Assembly (NCBI GenBank): GCA_012295275.1
Contig: CM022667.1
Coordinates: forward strand, 14,312,168 to 14,374,167
Source: Chrysomallon squamiferum
Taxonomy: Eukaryota > Mollusca > Gastropoda > Neomphalida > Peltospiridae
Direction of reading: 5' to 3'
Length of the DNA: 62,000 bases
A program made the position numbers and the translations under genes. The notes below the pieces were generated by a model. The model was not told the DNA's origin. It worked only from the letters and a program-made list of their open reading frames with translations, and made no database searches. Position 1 is the first letter of the stretch. Every line of letters begins with the position of its first letter. Shown here one piece after another: positions 1-12,842 of this stretch.

Positions 1-502
1 TTTCTCTTGTAGATAGTTTCGAATGTCGTCTTCAGAAAGAATTTCAGAGAAATTGAATTTACTGTTAGGATTATAACCCACCCACCAGTCGGCCGTTTCG
101 TTGTAAATCTGGTAATGGAAGTAAATAATCGAGGTGTTATACGGACAGTTACGATCGTGTGCTTTCTGGAAAACCTTCAACGCTGAAAGAAGTTGTTCTG
201 AAGTTATGTGTGGAACCCCGCTGTACATAGACGCTTCGAGAAGAGGAATGGCAACCCACAACGAAACAAACACTTCATTATCGTCATATTGTCCTTTTCG
301 ATCGTTCGGAAAGCACCATTGAAGGCGGTACGTGAACGGAAATCGTATTTTTATAGATCCCTGCATCCTCACCAGAGTTTATCTGATTTTCTGAGACCTT
401 TTCTGCGATCTGAGTTAGAAGTGAGTGTATGGAGGATTTATGCGTAGCGAAACAGCAAACTGTACAAGACAAAAACAGAATATAAGTAAATAGTTTGAAC
501 AT
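1..502 (-). pseudogene. Copy A: exon 1 of the family, frameshifted, cut by window edge
   Basis: This is the first coding exon of the 609-residue family, read on the minus strand from the ATG at 502. It begins MFKLFTYILF, a signal peptide, and continues with the family sequence. One extra base near 290-296, in the run that encodes the SERSK stretch, shifts the frame; the original frame ends two codons later. Beyond the insertion the family sequence continues in another frame down to position 1 (the GVPHI and DRNCPYNTS segments are recognisable). About 43 bp of the exon and exons 2-8 would lie left of the window. It is either a pseudogene or a sequencing error in a homopolymer; pseudogene is more likely given neighbouring decay. 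Confidence 0.8.
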
Positions 503-557
503 GTTTGTCAAAGGTCCTGAGTAGAGACAACTGAAATGCTTTAACAATTCTCTTAAA

Positions 558-565
558 CTTATATA
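558..565 (-). promoter_or_regulatory. TATA element of copy A
   Basis: Minus-strand TATATAAG lies about 56 bp upstream of the copy A ATG. The same spacing recurs in copies B to F, so it is taken as the ancestral core promoter. Confidence 0.5.
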
Positions 566-639
566 GTCATACAGAAAGAAAACAGAAAAACAATGTCTAG
601 ACAGAACATCTGTGACAACACAGTGACAGCTGCAAGGTT

Positions 640-830
640 TCAGATTTATGTATGTATGAATGCATGTATGTATTTTAGGATTTGAGTATTCTCTGTCTTA
701 TGTACGTCTAATATTCGGGGATGCATTGGTGCAGGAAGACAAAGGCCAAACACGGTCTAACAAATGTCGGTGACAAGACTCGAAAGTATGACAGAATCTA
801 ATCAGTACATAATAAGACACCGAAAATCTA
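640..830 (-). mobile_element. tRNA-derived SINE copy, minus strand
   Basis: Read on the minus strand, this has a B-box-like TTCGAGTCTTG (near 773-786). A body follows (containing CCCGAATATTAGACGTACATAAG), then a tail of ACATAC repeats near 640-672. The same unit occurs near 1100, 12490, 13810, 14020 and 37010-37180. The tRNA-like head plus shared body and simple-repeat tail is typical of a SINE; the family name is not identified. Confidence 0.55.
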
Positions 831-839
831 AATCTTAAA

Positions 840-1005
840 ACAAACACATACAGAAATGTACACGAATACATATGTATACATGCACATATACGTATATACA
901 TACATACATACACATATACAAATATCATATACAATATACAATATACAATATACACATATACATACAGACATGATTATACACAGACATAGACGCCTACGTA
1001 CATAT
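840..1005. repeat. ACATAT-rich microsatellite
   Basis: Irregular ACAT/ATAC/ACAATAT simple repeats upstream of copy A. The short ORFs here (Ile/Tyr/Cys/Val-rich) are translation of the repeat. Confidence 0.8.
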
Positions 1006-1097
1006 ATAATACATGTCAACTTAAGACATCTTAATTGCAGATAACTGAGACTGATATGGTAACAGCTGTTTTATCTGGACATTATTATCCTATCATA

Positions 1098-1450
1098 TAG
1101 TGGCCCGCCTACATGGTTCGAGTTTCCTCAGCGGCATTTGGCGACGTTTGTGAGGTCGCGATTGGAATTTGTCCTACTGTGCCAGTTCCTTCCCGAATAT
1201 ATGCATACACACATGCTCACACACAAACACACATACATACACAGATTAATGTATACAGAGACGTACGCAAACACAGACATGAACGCAAATATGTAAATAC
1301 ACACACACTCATACACATACACACATGCATATACATACTGAGGGGTACACCCACATACATACGAATATAAATGCAGATATGCATACACATACCTACGTAT
1401 ATACATAAAGATAGATACACACATGCACATACATATATACATGCATGCAT
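1098..1450 (+). mobile_element. tRNA-derived SINE copy with long ACAT tail
   Basis: The head contains GGTTCGAGTTTCC (from 1115), a close match to a pol III B box. Then comes the SINE body (TTGTCCTACTGTGCCAGTTC) and a long ACATAC/ACACAT tail from about 1200 to 1450. Same family as the better preserved copy near 14020. Together with the minus-strand copy at 640-830 it forms a pair facing each other. Confidence 0.55.
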
Positions 1451-1499
1451 ATGTAGATACATAGATATCTTATGATTTATTAATTGCAACTGAAACAAA

Positions 1500-3400
1500 T
1501 TACTAAAAAAAACAAAACAACAGTACTAAAGAAACTACAAAAAGGAAAACCAACAACGAAAAACGACAATAGTCAAACAAAACAAACAATTATTGGCATT
1601 TTATGTATTAAAAAAATTAAGTTTAAAATATAATAAATGTATTAAGAAGAAAAAGCAAAATGAAGAACGAAAAAATAAAATAAAATTATTAAAAAGTGGA
1701 AACTTAAAAAAATAGTAATAAAATTTATGATAAGAGACAGAAAGAAACAATTTTTCTTTTTGGAAAAAGTATAGAAAATAAAAATAGAACAGTTGATTAT
1801 TTTCAGTAACAAAGTTCCTGTGTTCACACAAATTAAACAGATAAACTTTAAGTAAAATTAGTTGTCTCATCAACATTTTTTTACTTTAGCTGTAGCTGCA
1901 GTTATGTTATCGGAGTACATGTAACATTATATAACTGATATTTAGTTTTTAAGTGTAGCTTAATGCTCTGGATTCACTCTAAATAAACATCCATAAACAT
2001 ATATTACAGTATTTTCTATCAGTGGAAATGCAGATAACTAACAATGACAAAATAAAGATAATTATCACTTCCATTGAAACTAGATGGCCCTAAGTACATA
2101 ACCATTCAAACAACAGACACAACGTGAATGTCACAGCCGTCATTTCTCTTTCTAAGCTGGCGTGCACGTCAGTGAAGACGCCTATACAAAAACCGGGTGT
2201 GGACAATTATGTCGGATGGGTGTAGAATAACAAAGGTTTAGTTAAACTGTGAATTCATGTGTGTATCAAAACAAAGGAGTATTTTCCTACTAATTGAACA
2301 CAGTTTCTGAACAGAACATTAATTTATTCAGCCTATTATTCAACTTTTTGATTTATTCATATATCTATTTTTTTATATACTAGAATCGTAATAATTAATC
2401 GAACAGCAATAAAGAGCTAAAGTTAAATAAGATAGATAGATAAAAAGACAAAAAGATAGACAGACAAATACAATTTTGAACGTTATTACGTTTTATAGTT
2501 TAGTAATCATATAATTAATATAAAACGTGGCGATCACTACTGCTTTAAATATGCTTATAAAACAATATTCTGCTCTAAAAATATTATTTAGCTACCAAGG
2601 TGTAATATAAAACATTAGAAAACACTCAGGTATCAGGCCGGCACGCAGAACTTTATACTGGGTGGGGATGCAGGGGTCTCAGAAAGCTTGCTTAAATGTC
2701 GCGTTAAATTAGCAAGAGAGAATAATAAACTTAGTGTCTTCGACAACGTCAGTCACGATTCAACACATTTCTGCACACAGCTTCGGACTATTTTTGTTGT
2801 TGTTTTGCACTCATTCGTGGACGGATCTCAGCATAATATGGGGGTGCGTACATCCTCTTTCCTCCCCCCTGTTGCATACAGGCCTGGGTATATAAAAGGG
2901 ACGAGTGAGTTTCATCACAATCGTCCATCGACTTCAGGAACCCACAACAATGTTGTAACTGTACCGCTTAGTGTGTATTAAACTTTAAACAATTAATTGC
3001 TACATGAACTGTTTGAAAATATCTTTTATGTATTTGGAATATTACACAGTACGACAGGAAAGTAATTTGTTTAATACGGTTTACTTTTTTTTTTTTTTTT
3101 TTTTTAGAATGATTAAGTATGATAATTTATTCGAAATATACACTTTGATACGTTACAACAAATCTACATACAGGTTCGTTTCGTCGGTACAAGGATCGTC
3201 ACTCTACACAGACTTGTTCCTGTCACTTTGATTAAGACAGAACTTACTGCATGCAGAAAATAACATCTTACAAACAATAATGCATTAATTAGTGAATTTT
3301 CCCCTGGGTGATAGGAAATGGAGTGGGTACGGATGGATGGATTGGTCGATGGACTGAGGGTTAGATAGATCGATTTTGTGTGTGGACACTTTTTCTTCAG
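1500..3400 (+). other. Displaced intron-1 block of the gene family, plus strand
   Basis: This stretch has no gene of its own. From about 1800 it matches intron 1 of gene C (15390-16350), including the TTTTTAAGTGT...GCTCTGGATT segment, the promoter-like block at 2629-2990 and the following TGAACTGTTT segment. It carries an extra segment at about 2040-2320 that recurs at 3478-3755. It leads into an exon-2 scrap at 3401, so it is the remnant of a plus-strand family member that lost exon 1. Confidence 0.65.
2629..2990 (+). repeat. Promoter-like repeat block with TATA box (copy 1 of 3)
   Basis: A conserved block runs from CAGGCCGGCACGCAGAAC to GCTTAGTGTGTATTAAAC and contains a strong TATATAAAAGGG at about 2890-2902. 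Near-identical blocks sit in intron 1 of gene C (15855-16245) and at 61585-61975. It is missing from intron 1 of B, D, E and F. That pattern suggests an old insertion, for example a solo LTR, present in one ancestral intron. ORFs across it are not conserved as protein. Confidence 0.5.
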
Positions 3401-3483
3401 GATACTGCAAGTGAATAGATCTAGCAGCAGATTTTGATTTGACATCAGCAAACCTGCAGTGGGAAGTCTTCTCGAAGAAATGA
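3401..3483 (+). pseudogene. Exon 2 5' fragment, plus strand
   Basis: A TTTTTCTTCAG acceptor is followed by 83 bp matching the start of exon 2, including GTGGGAAGTCTTCTCGAAG. The match stops abruptly inside the codons for the EEM stretch, where sequence of the intron-1 block resumes. A TGA occurs in the shifted 5' part. It is a relic with no donor and no downstream exon. Confidence 0.75.
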
Positions 3484-3900
3484 CAAAATAAAGATAATTA
3501 TCACTTCCATTGAAACTAGATGGCCCGAAGTATATAATTATCCAAACAACAGACCTAACGTGAACGTCACAGCCGTCATTTCATTTTCTAAGTTGGCGTG
3601 CGCGTCAGTGAAGACGCCTATACCAATAGCCAGTTGTGAACAATTATCTCGGCCGAGTTTACAGTAACAATGGTTTAGTTAAACTAGAGTTCATCTGTAT
3701 AATAAAACAAAGGAGTATTTTTCTATTAATTAAACAGCTTCTGAACAGAACATTTATTTTATTCTTATTCATTTTATTTATTTATTCTTTGTTATTTTAT
3801 TTTAATTTTTTTTTTTACTAGAAACATAATGATTATTCTAACAGTAATAAAGTACTGAAGTTAGAGAGATAGATAGATACACAGACAGACAGACAGACAG
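3478..3900 (+). repeat. Second displaced intron-1 segment, left part
   Basis: Direct repeat of about 2045-2455 (GATAATTATCACTTCCATTG and onward), directly abutting the exon-2 scrap. Its continuation resumes at 6219 on the far side of the TIR element. Confidence 0.65.
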
Positions 3901-3905
3901 AGAGG

Positions 3906-6218
3906 TAATGGGCCGATTCCACAATGCAGTTATTTCGAGTTATGTCCCTTGATTTGTCGTTAGATGCCGCTGCGCAAACCATACCGGGAGTAAAAAGCAG
4001 ATCGGCTATTGCGAAAAACGCAGCACGACGAAGCAAACTGTTATCAACAAAACACGCTCTGAATACCCGCGACATAAGCCTGTTGACAAGTCGATAACTG
4101 ACCAGAATCTCTCCACTCATCACTGATTGATTGCAGAGCCAGATGTAGGATTTCATTACGAAACCATTAAATTATGTATCCAACATACTCTGTACGTAAA
4201 TAAACTCAAACAGTTACAAACTAACAAAGGGCTTTGACTTTGCCCAGCGTGTCGGGTGTGGTCACCTCTTTCCTGTTCCCTGTGGAACAGGTATAATATC
4301 CTGCCATATAATATTAGAAAGTTAAATATAACAGTTAAACATTACTATAATACTTTACTCAATTCGTCATTCTTAAAATCGGCATACAATGTAAAATGGT
4401 AAAACATTTTTAACTTTTCTTTTTCAGGAATGCCAGACAACTCGGCCCAGAGTCCAGAGACAACTCGGCACAGGGACAATCTTGTCTGTTGTTGGACAAG
4501 TGTTGGTTTTTAAATTAAAGTATTCTCACCGAAAAAAAAAGGATGTGTTTTTGTTAGTATTGAATTAGCCCCACCTTAACCTAAACGTCCCGAAACGAAG
4601 TGTCATGTTGGATTGATAAATTGCCGATCCATTTATCTTTGAAGATAGTTTCCGATTAATTTGTTTTTGTTCTACAGTCGGTGACCTAAACATTTGAGAT
4701 GATCCAAGAAATTGAGATTATCGTAGTAATAACCTAGCCTCCTGACTTCCAGTGAGTAGCTAATGAACAAGTAAATGATATCACCCTACAGACGTTGTGT
4801 TGTTATTTTACCTGCTATTAAAAAGTAAATCCAATTGGTTAGCAGAATGACATTGTCAGCAAGTAATGTATATAACCGACCGATTTATTTACAACGCTAT
4901 AATTCTGCGACGGACACGCCCGCTGACCTGTCAGAAAGCGTGCCCGTCGTAGTCGTGCTTCACAGCAGCTTGCTCTGATTAGCACGTTCAGTTTTGTTCA
5001 GTTTCAGTTTCAGTTAGATCGCTATTGTTTAGTGCGTGTGTCGGTTACCAGCCAGTGTTAAACCTCAGTCACACAAACTTGATATATACATGACTGTTTA
5101 GTTATATGTATATAATTTTATGACGTTGTGATATATATGAATATGTTAAACATTAGTAATGGATGTATTAGGAAAGTATGGATTGTATAATTGCATGAAG
5201 GAATAACATATGGTGTTATGTCATGTGTATTGTTTGATAGGAACCATGTATTAACGATATGTAGCAAGATGTTTAATTTTATGACAGTCTAGGGAATGTC
5301 ATGCGTTATATATATGTATTTCTTATTGTAATGTCATGTATTGTATTTTAATTTATTGATTTGATTGTTTCAGGGTTTTAAACACACATTGTGTGTGATG
5401 TAAAATAAAAAGCCATTGTCCTAAACCTACAGCTGTTTGTCGTCTTTTTGAAAACAAACTCAAATACTATTACATATATTATGTATTTTAAACACAACAC
5501 ACATATATATAATACATGTACATAAGAATAATCAAACCCTATGACTAGTACAACATCCCATTCCGATTTCAGTAACATGTTTTTAAAAACTTTAATTACA
5601 TTTACTTAGGCTAACAGTAATATAGATAGTCCAAGATCTGGTCACAGTCTACATTTCATTGTCTACGTAGAGCTGCTGTAACCAGACTGTAATTAATCAT
5701 ACAATATCAAGCAGCATCCACGTTTTATTCAGTAAATAGATAGCTAGACAGAGAACTACATCAATAAAATAATCTCTCTGTGAAAACCAGTTTGAGTATT
5801 TAAACAAAGAGTCCCCACTATAACCAGACGGTAATTAATCACACAATATCAAAATGACTTGCAGCATCCAAGTGGCTGTTTACCTTCCTGCTCCATGGAT
5901 CGTAAAGGTTGCTCTTGGACTAAGTCAAATGGTTTCGGGTCAAGAGTTCGAGGTGGAAAATCATAAGGAGTTACTATAACTGCAGCTCTGATTGGTGGTT
6001 ATAGCACGCCCACTGACCTGTCAGAAAGCGCGCCCGTCGTAAACGTGCTTCGCAACAGCTTGCTCTGATTAGCACGTTAATTTTTTTCAGTTTCAGTGGT
6101 TATAGGTGACAGTGACTATCAAATTTGGTGCAAAGCATGCGGTACGAACCGGAAGTGAGGAGGATTCGCGGAATGGGAAGATAACTCTAAATAACTGCAT
6201 TGCGGAACCGGCCCATTA
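3906..6218. mobile_element. 2.3 kb element with 38-bp terminal inverted repeats
   Basis: The first 38 bases (from TAATGGGCCGATTCCACAAT) and the reverse complement of the last 38 match at 35 positions. Both sides are continuous with the same intron-1 sequence, so the element lies within a displaced intron block. No long ORF or transposase is visible, so it looks non-autonomous. A roughly 100-bp direct repeat lies inside it at about 4914-5016 and 6004-6098 (CTGACCTGTCAGAAAGCG). A second internal pair lies near 5671-5720 and 5815-5870. The left flank reads GGTAA and the right TTAA; a clean target duplication could not be fixed. The GGGCC ends recall PIF/Harbinger-type elements, but that is a guess. 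Confidence 0.7.
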
Positions 6219-6431
6219 ATTGCTAACTGAACTGTTTAAAATATTTTTTATGTATTTTGAATATGATACAATACGACAGAAAAGTAATTCATTGTGTGCG
6301 GTTTATTTATTTTTTTTTATTTTTTTTGATGCATTCACGTGGCTACAACAGCTCTACTACATCTCTGTTCGTTTCGTCAGTAGAAGGCCTGTCACTGTAC
6401 ACAGGCCTGTACCTTTCACGTTAATAAAGTC
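6219..6431 (+). repeat. Second displaced intron-1 segment, right part
   Basis: Resumes the intron-1 sequence after the TIR element: it matches about 2995-3240 (TGAACTGTTT, then a T-run, then the TTCGTTTCGTC segment). No gene. Confidence 0.6.
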
Positions 6432-6645
6432 ATAACTGATCCATAGGATCCAGTAGTCAAATACACTATCAAATGCCTTCCGAACGTTGATCCATGCGGT
6501 TCGTTCTTCTTGTTCTACAATACTCTGTAATCTTCTTGCTTACGAGCAGTCGATCTTTGCACGTGCAGGAGCCTCTTTTGCACCCATTCTGCCGAGATGG
6601 TAGGAGCTTGTTGTCTTCAAAGAATTTGTGTGTCTTTGCTGATTG
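6432..6645 (-). mobile_element. Degenerate non-LTR reverse transcriptase fragment
   Basis: On the minus strand one frame reads NGCKRGSCTCKDRLLV. After a frameshift another reads WINVRKAFDSV, then a WIL segment. These match two consecutive conserved blocks of LINE-type reverse transcriptases: the QxGCxxGSxxxxDQLL block and the motif A block DxxKAFDSV. The piece is short and frameshifted, so it is a dead relic. It sits where the exon 8 end of pseudogene B would be expected. Confidence 0.6.
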
Positions 6646-6699
6646 TTTTCTCTGCCTTAGCTTCGTTTTCTTTCTTTTTTTTCTTTTTTTCGCTGTTTA

Positions 6700-6717
6700 T
6701 TATTATTATTATTATTA

Positions 6718-6756
<39 letters not shown>

Positions 6757-6757
6757 T
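6700..6757. repeat. (TTA)n microsatellite
   Basis: TTA/ATT triplet tract downstream of the last recognisable exon of pseudogene B. Confidence 0.9.
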
Positions 6758-7375
6758 TATTATTTTTTGTGACTACTGCAGATGCAGAATAGGTCAGCTG
6801 GTTAATTAATATTATAGCACATTTCACTTATTATTATTATTATTATAATCATCATGACCATGATAATTATTTCTACCCATTATTTTCTTCATGGTCGTAT
6901 GTCATGCATTCACATCTTATTCTGTATACGATAATTACATCTGCTAAAAAAAAAGGCGTTTTCGTATTTGTACTGATTTCCCAAGATAATTTTCTCCAAC
7001 CATCTACAGACTGAATCCACTGTTTAACTGAAGCTGGTGTATCTAAAAGGAGAATAATAATAATAATAGAAATGTATTCTAGTTCAGCTGTTGAAGTCAC
7101 GATACATAAATAACAATTCTGGTAAAGAAAACTATATAAATACTCCAGATCTGAACGTTAACTTAGGTATTTTTGCAAAACCTGATCCAAAAATAAACTG
7201 AGAACTTTGTAATGAATATTGCTGCTCAAAGGACTGAGTTAATGTGAGAATACAACAGAACATTCTACAGCGAACAAATTATCAGCAACCTGTACAAATT
7301 ATTGACATATCACTTGCATGGATGTTTCAGGAACTAGCTTGTTATTCGTACAGACAGACAAAGAGACAAAGAGAA

Positions 7376-7488
<113 letters not shown>

Positions 7489-7999
7489 TCTGGATATTGT
7501 TTTAAAGAAGTCTGTACAAATTGCAATTAAAGTCAGAAACAGAAATTATTTTTCTTAATATGATATTATCGTTAGATTCATGCCTACTTTTATATTCTTT
7601 GTTTTTAGCATTAATTATTTTCTTTTTTTCTTTAAACAATACAAACTATTGTTAATCATATCTTTTTAAAACATTAATAGAAGCAACCTTTGCCTTTATA
7701 TGAATAAAGACTATGGAGACTTACCTTTCAAACATGACAACGTCTTATGTTCTGTGTCGTAGACAGTCCAAATATTCATCAACGCAGTCAAAGTAATTGA
7801 CGTCATCGATAGTCTGTTGTCTACGTCAGTATTCTGAAGTACATTGATAGTTAAATATAATGTGTGTTAATTATTGTGGTTCATATTGATAGATGTAATA
7901 TAATTTACAGTATAAGTGATTATTTTCTTCTTTTTTTACAATATTTAATTCTTTAGTTTTTTACAGTAGCTATTTCTTTCTTTCTTCTTCTTCTTCTTA

Positions 8000-8012
8000 A
8001 TGTAAACGTAGA
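8000..8012 (-). other. Deletion scar where exon 5 is missing in copy B
   Basis: Sequence on both sides matches gene D: the TTCTTCTTCTTCTTAA stretch (D about 32058-32079) joins almost directly to GTAGAAAGACTTTATG (D about 32286). The roughly 200 bp between, which hold exon 5 and its splice sites in D, are gone. Exon 5 is 135 bp and phase 0 on both sides, so this loss alone would not shift frame. Confidence 0.75.
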
Positions 8013-8173
8013 AAGACTTTATGAAATAACTTAGTGTTTGGATCAACAGACATAAATGGTATTACGTTAAGTTACCTAACAAATTAAACAAAAACCACAG
8101 ACACACTGAAATATTTTCTGATAGTACACTTTGTACATTTTTATCTGTGCTATTTTATCTTTGATGAAATGGT

Positions 8174-8284
<111 letters not shown>

Positions 8285-9018
8285 CATCAGTTCTAGTACA
8301 CATTATCTAACACGTGTACACACTTACAGGATGGGGCAGATTTTCTCGCAGTCTGAATCTCTCAATTACTGACAATATTCTAGACGTGAACCAGTAGAAC
8401 TGATTAACAGACGCATAATACATCATCGCAAGATCTGGTCGTCCAGAAAAGTGAGTTGAAATCTGATGTTTTCTAAATGCTGTTATGTTGAGATACAGCC
8501 TCTAAAGAGAAAAATAAATAAAGAAATGAAGAAAAAAGGAAATGTTTAAAATAAAGTTTGTAGTTTAGTGAAGAAATATAATAGCAGTCTAATGGTCTCC
8601 CGATATTAATGGAAAGGTTATTTAAATTTGTTTAATTTTCTTTATTCCTGTTGCTCAGCGGTATAAAAATGATTAATTAGACATCTGATATAACATAGAT
8701 AATCAGCTGCCTTTTTTTCTTTATATTATAATTTTTTCTCTTTGTATTTTAATTCTTTCTTTTTTTCTTTCTTTTTTTAATAGCCTGTTCATAGAGCAGT
8801 TTTATTCAAAACAAAGCACGCTGAACACTACGTCTCAAATAGTTTACTAACCCTCAGTTACTTGAATAATGTACAGAATCCCTCAAAGAGATCAGATCTG
8901 TCTGAGAAGTGCTGTTTGAGAATTTTGAGTATCACGTGACAGCAAAGGTTCAGCAACAGCAACACATCCAGGCAAAACGTTTTTTACTTCAATAAATTAT
9001 TTTATTTATTTATTTATT

Positions 9019-9055
<37 letters not shown>

Positions 9056-10084
9056 GAATTTGTATAATAACCTGTAATTCCGGATCATCCAACGCCTGCG
9101 CAAGAAATAAATCAGACAAAATGGCTGCCGTAATTCCGTAAATAACGTTGACGCAAACAGCAATGTCGACGTCGTTAGTTGTAAAGAAGAACGGTTTCCC
9201 ATGTGAACGAAGCCAGTTAGATTCATCCTCATTAACAGCCTGAAAGAAATTTTACCAAAAACCTGGAAATAATATATTTTACATTCAGCATGACAGCAAT
9301 TTCTTTCTTTTAGTATTAGAACAACAATAACAACATCATAACTAATTCTACAAGTTCTGCTACTACTTTTGTTATTATTATTATTATAGTAGGAATAGTA
9401 GTAACAGTAGTAGTAAAATTAGTCGTGGCAGCACCTGTGCTAGTAGTAATAAAATTAGATACGATTAAGTCCTTTATTCTACTACTACTACTAATATAGT
9501 ACTCACCCACGTAGAAAAAATACTGACGTCATTGCCATTATACTCTGCTTCTTGCAGGAAGTGACGCATGATGTAGTATGATGTCGGTGACGTCGCGTTC
9601 CTGACGTCAGAGACAAAAGGTTGATAAGCATATTTTATCAGACTATCGGTAACAGAAGTTAAATTGGAATTTCCGTTCTTCCAGTATTTACGGCTTTCTG
9701 GAAACATTTCTTTCATTTCTTCGAGAAGACTTCCCACTGCCAGATTTGGTGCCGTCGAATCAAAATCACCTCCTACATCTGTAAATGTATCTTGAAAAAT
9801 CCTGAAGAAATTTTTTATTAATGATTATAATGATGATAATAATACCAAATCACGATCTGCTGTTCGATGTATTAATTTATATTGCAAATTCCTGAAGAAA
9901 AAGTGTTAATGATGATGATGATGATAATGTGTGTGACAGAAACGCTTGTTCCTGTTAACAGGTCATTTAATTTGTCACCAGGGTTTAAATAAATAAATAA
10001 ATAAAAGAAACATTGTACAGGTTAATTTAGAAATCTGATTCAAACAAGATATAAATTGCTAATACAATTTTTTTTTATGTTGTT

Positions 10085-10088
<4 letters not shown>

Positions 10089-10121
<33 letters not shown>
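10089..10121. repeat. Poly-T run in intron 1 of copy B
   Basis: Uninterrupted run of about 33 T. A homologous run is at about 34455-34485 in intron 1 of gene D. Confidence 0.9.
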
Positions 10122-10384
10122 CTATAATGACAAAACAACAAACGATAAGATAATATAGTTTGGTAATGCTATAGTGAAACTGTGATAATATTATTAATTT
10201 TAAAAAACAACAGTTTATGTCGTATTAAACTTGTGTCAATTTTCATTTATCTTTCCGGTGGTATAAAGGTTAAAGTCATTCTGAGTTCGGTGAATTGTAT
10301 AAGCTGTCGTGGTATTATTTTTAATATTTCAGAGCAGGATAGTAAAGTGATATTATTCCTTTGGGGCAATAGCCTACCAAAAAC

Positions 10385-10417
<33 letters not shown>

Positions 10418-12483
10418 TTCCTTCCATATTTTATTCATAGTCATGTATCTATCTATCCCAACATCCAGTTGAAAAAATCACTAATTAATGGTCGCTTTAT
10501 TCATTATTCTGTTATTTTCTGCAAGCGATTAGTTTATTAAAATAAAAGGTACAGGCCTGTGTAGAGAGACAGTCCCACTACTGAGAAAACGAACATGGAT
10601 CTAGCAGACCTGTTGTAGCCTTGGAAATGCATCAAAATAAAAATAAGAAAATAAATAAACCAGTCTTATTGTAAATATTCAAAATATATAAAAGATATTT
10701 TAAACTTAATTACCTATCTATCTATCTAATCATCGATATAGATACTTCAGTATTTTATTACTCTTGGAATAATCATTACCGTTCCAGTAGAAAAACAGAA
10801 TGAATAAGAGTAGAATAAATTAATTTTCTGTTCAGAAGCTACGTTTAAGTAGTAGAGAATTGTATCTTTTGTTACTGATGAATTCATAGTTTCACTAAAC
10901 CATTGTTATTGTAAACTCATCCGAGCTAATTGTCCAGAACCGGCTCTTGGAACAGGAGTCTACACTGTTTATTTGTAGCCAACACAGCGCATTTAGCAAC
11001 ACTTAAAAACTCATTATCGGTTATATAAATGTGTTAATTGTAATCAGATAGTATAACTGCAGCTATAGCTAGGAGAAAATGATGATGAGGCAACTAGTTT
11101 TATTTAAACTGTTTAATTTGTATGAACACAAGTACTTGGTTACTGAAAATAATTAACTGTTTTAGATCAAAAAGAAATTATCTTTCATTTAAAAAAAATG
11201 GTTTGTGTTTGTGTGTGATTTACTGTTTCTTTCTTTCTTTCATATTTTATTACAATTAATTTATTTTAAGTTTTCTATCCTATATAGCTTTCCATATTTT
11301 TGTTTCGTTTTCATTTTTCTTCTTAAAACATTTTTTTATTATTAATATTTTAGAATTAATTTTAATTTATATAAAAGGCCAATAATTGTTTGTTTTGTTT
11401 GGGTTTTTATTTTTTTTGTTAGGATTATTTTATGTTTTAATTTTTTATTTTATTATTAAATTTTTTTTTTTTAATTTTTGCTGACACGTTTAAACAACGA
11501 CCGAGTCGCATTTTGACGATCCATGCTGCTAAAAATAGTGAATATTAAATTGTTTTTTTCACAAAAGATTAATAAAGACAATTAATATGTTACATACCTG
11601 TACAATATTGCTTTTGTCAAATTTTTAGTTTCTTGAAAACCTTTCTCTTGCAGATAGTTTCGAACGTCGTCTTCAGAAAGCATTTCAGAGAAATTTAATT
11701 TACTGTTAGGATTATAACCCTCCCACCAGTTGGCCGTTTTGTTGTAAATCTGGTAATGAAAGTAAATAATCGAGTTGTTTTACGGACAGTTACGATCGTG
11801 TGCTTTCTGGAAAACCTTCAACGCTGAAAGAAGTTGTTTTGAAGTTACGTATTGTACCCCGCTGTACATAGACGCTTCAAGAAGAGTCACGACTGTCCAG
11901 AACGTAGCAAACACTTCATTATCGTCATAATGTCCTCTCGATCCTTTGGGAAGCACCATTGAAGGCGGTACGTGAACGGAAACCGTATTTTTATAGATAC
12001 CTGCATCCTCACCAGAGTTTATCTGACTTCCTGAGACCTTTTCTGCGATCTGAGTTAGAAGTGAGTGTATGGAGGATTTGTGTGTACCGAAACAGCAAAC
12101 TGTACAAGATGAAATCAAAACATAAGTAAATGGTTTGAACATGTTTGTCAGAGGCGCAGAGGATAGACACTGAAATGTTTTAACATTTCTTATAAAACGT
12201 ACATATAAATATACATACAGAAAAAATAACAATATTTAGACAATACATCTATGACAATACAGTGACAGCTCCAAGGATTCACATTTATTATATGTATGTA
12301 CGTACGTGTTTTAGGATTTCAAGCTTATGACAGAATTTAATCAGGCATAATAATAAGACAGAGAATATCCCAATCTTAAAACAGACAGATACAGAAATGC
12401 ACAAAAATACATACGTATACATGCACATATACATACACATATACACATATCATAAATACATGATTATACATATACACAGATGC

Positions 12484-12610
12484 TTTTAACGGGGTTTGTG
12501 AGGTAGCGATTGGAACTTGTCCTACAGTACCAGTTCGTTCACGACTGTGAGCAGCGTCTAATGAAACGTACATAAGACAGAACATACTGGATCCTAAATA
12601 CATACGTCGA
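12484..12610 (+). mobile_element. SINE body fragment
   Basis: Contains GGTTTGTGAGGTAGCGATTG, then TTGTCCTACAGTACCAGTTC, then the ACGTACATAAGACAG segment of the SINE family. The tRNA-like head is missing. It is followed by an ACATAC tail to about 12820. Confidence 0.5.
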
Positions 12611-12842
12611 TACACGCATATGCACATACAGACGTACATTAAACATATATACTTACATACATACATACACGTACAGGAATACACATACACATATATACGT
12701 ACATACATAAACAAATGTACACGAACACACGTACACAGATTCCTGCATAAACATACTCAGACGTACGCAAATACAGACATACACACGCATTGCTACGTAT
12801 ATATGCAATTACATCACACAAAACATATGATGTCAGAGTATG

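Noticed and set aside
698-1498. Cys/Val/Tyr-rich ORFs over ACAT/TG tracts (also 12376-12898, 13565-13847, 22189-22411, 28633-28863, 45363-45599)
   Set aside because: Repeat translation; apparent conservation of the SGKIIxLR end between copies follows from DNA duplication.
2688-2981. 97-codon ORF, with relatives at 15928-16161 and 61659-61892, as a small gene
   Set aside because: The three copies are not frame-conserved to the same end, and the block carries a TATA in its middle; better explained as a non-coding repeat.
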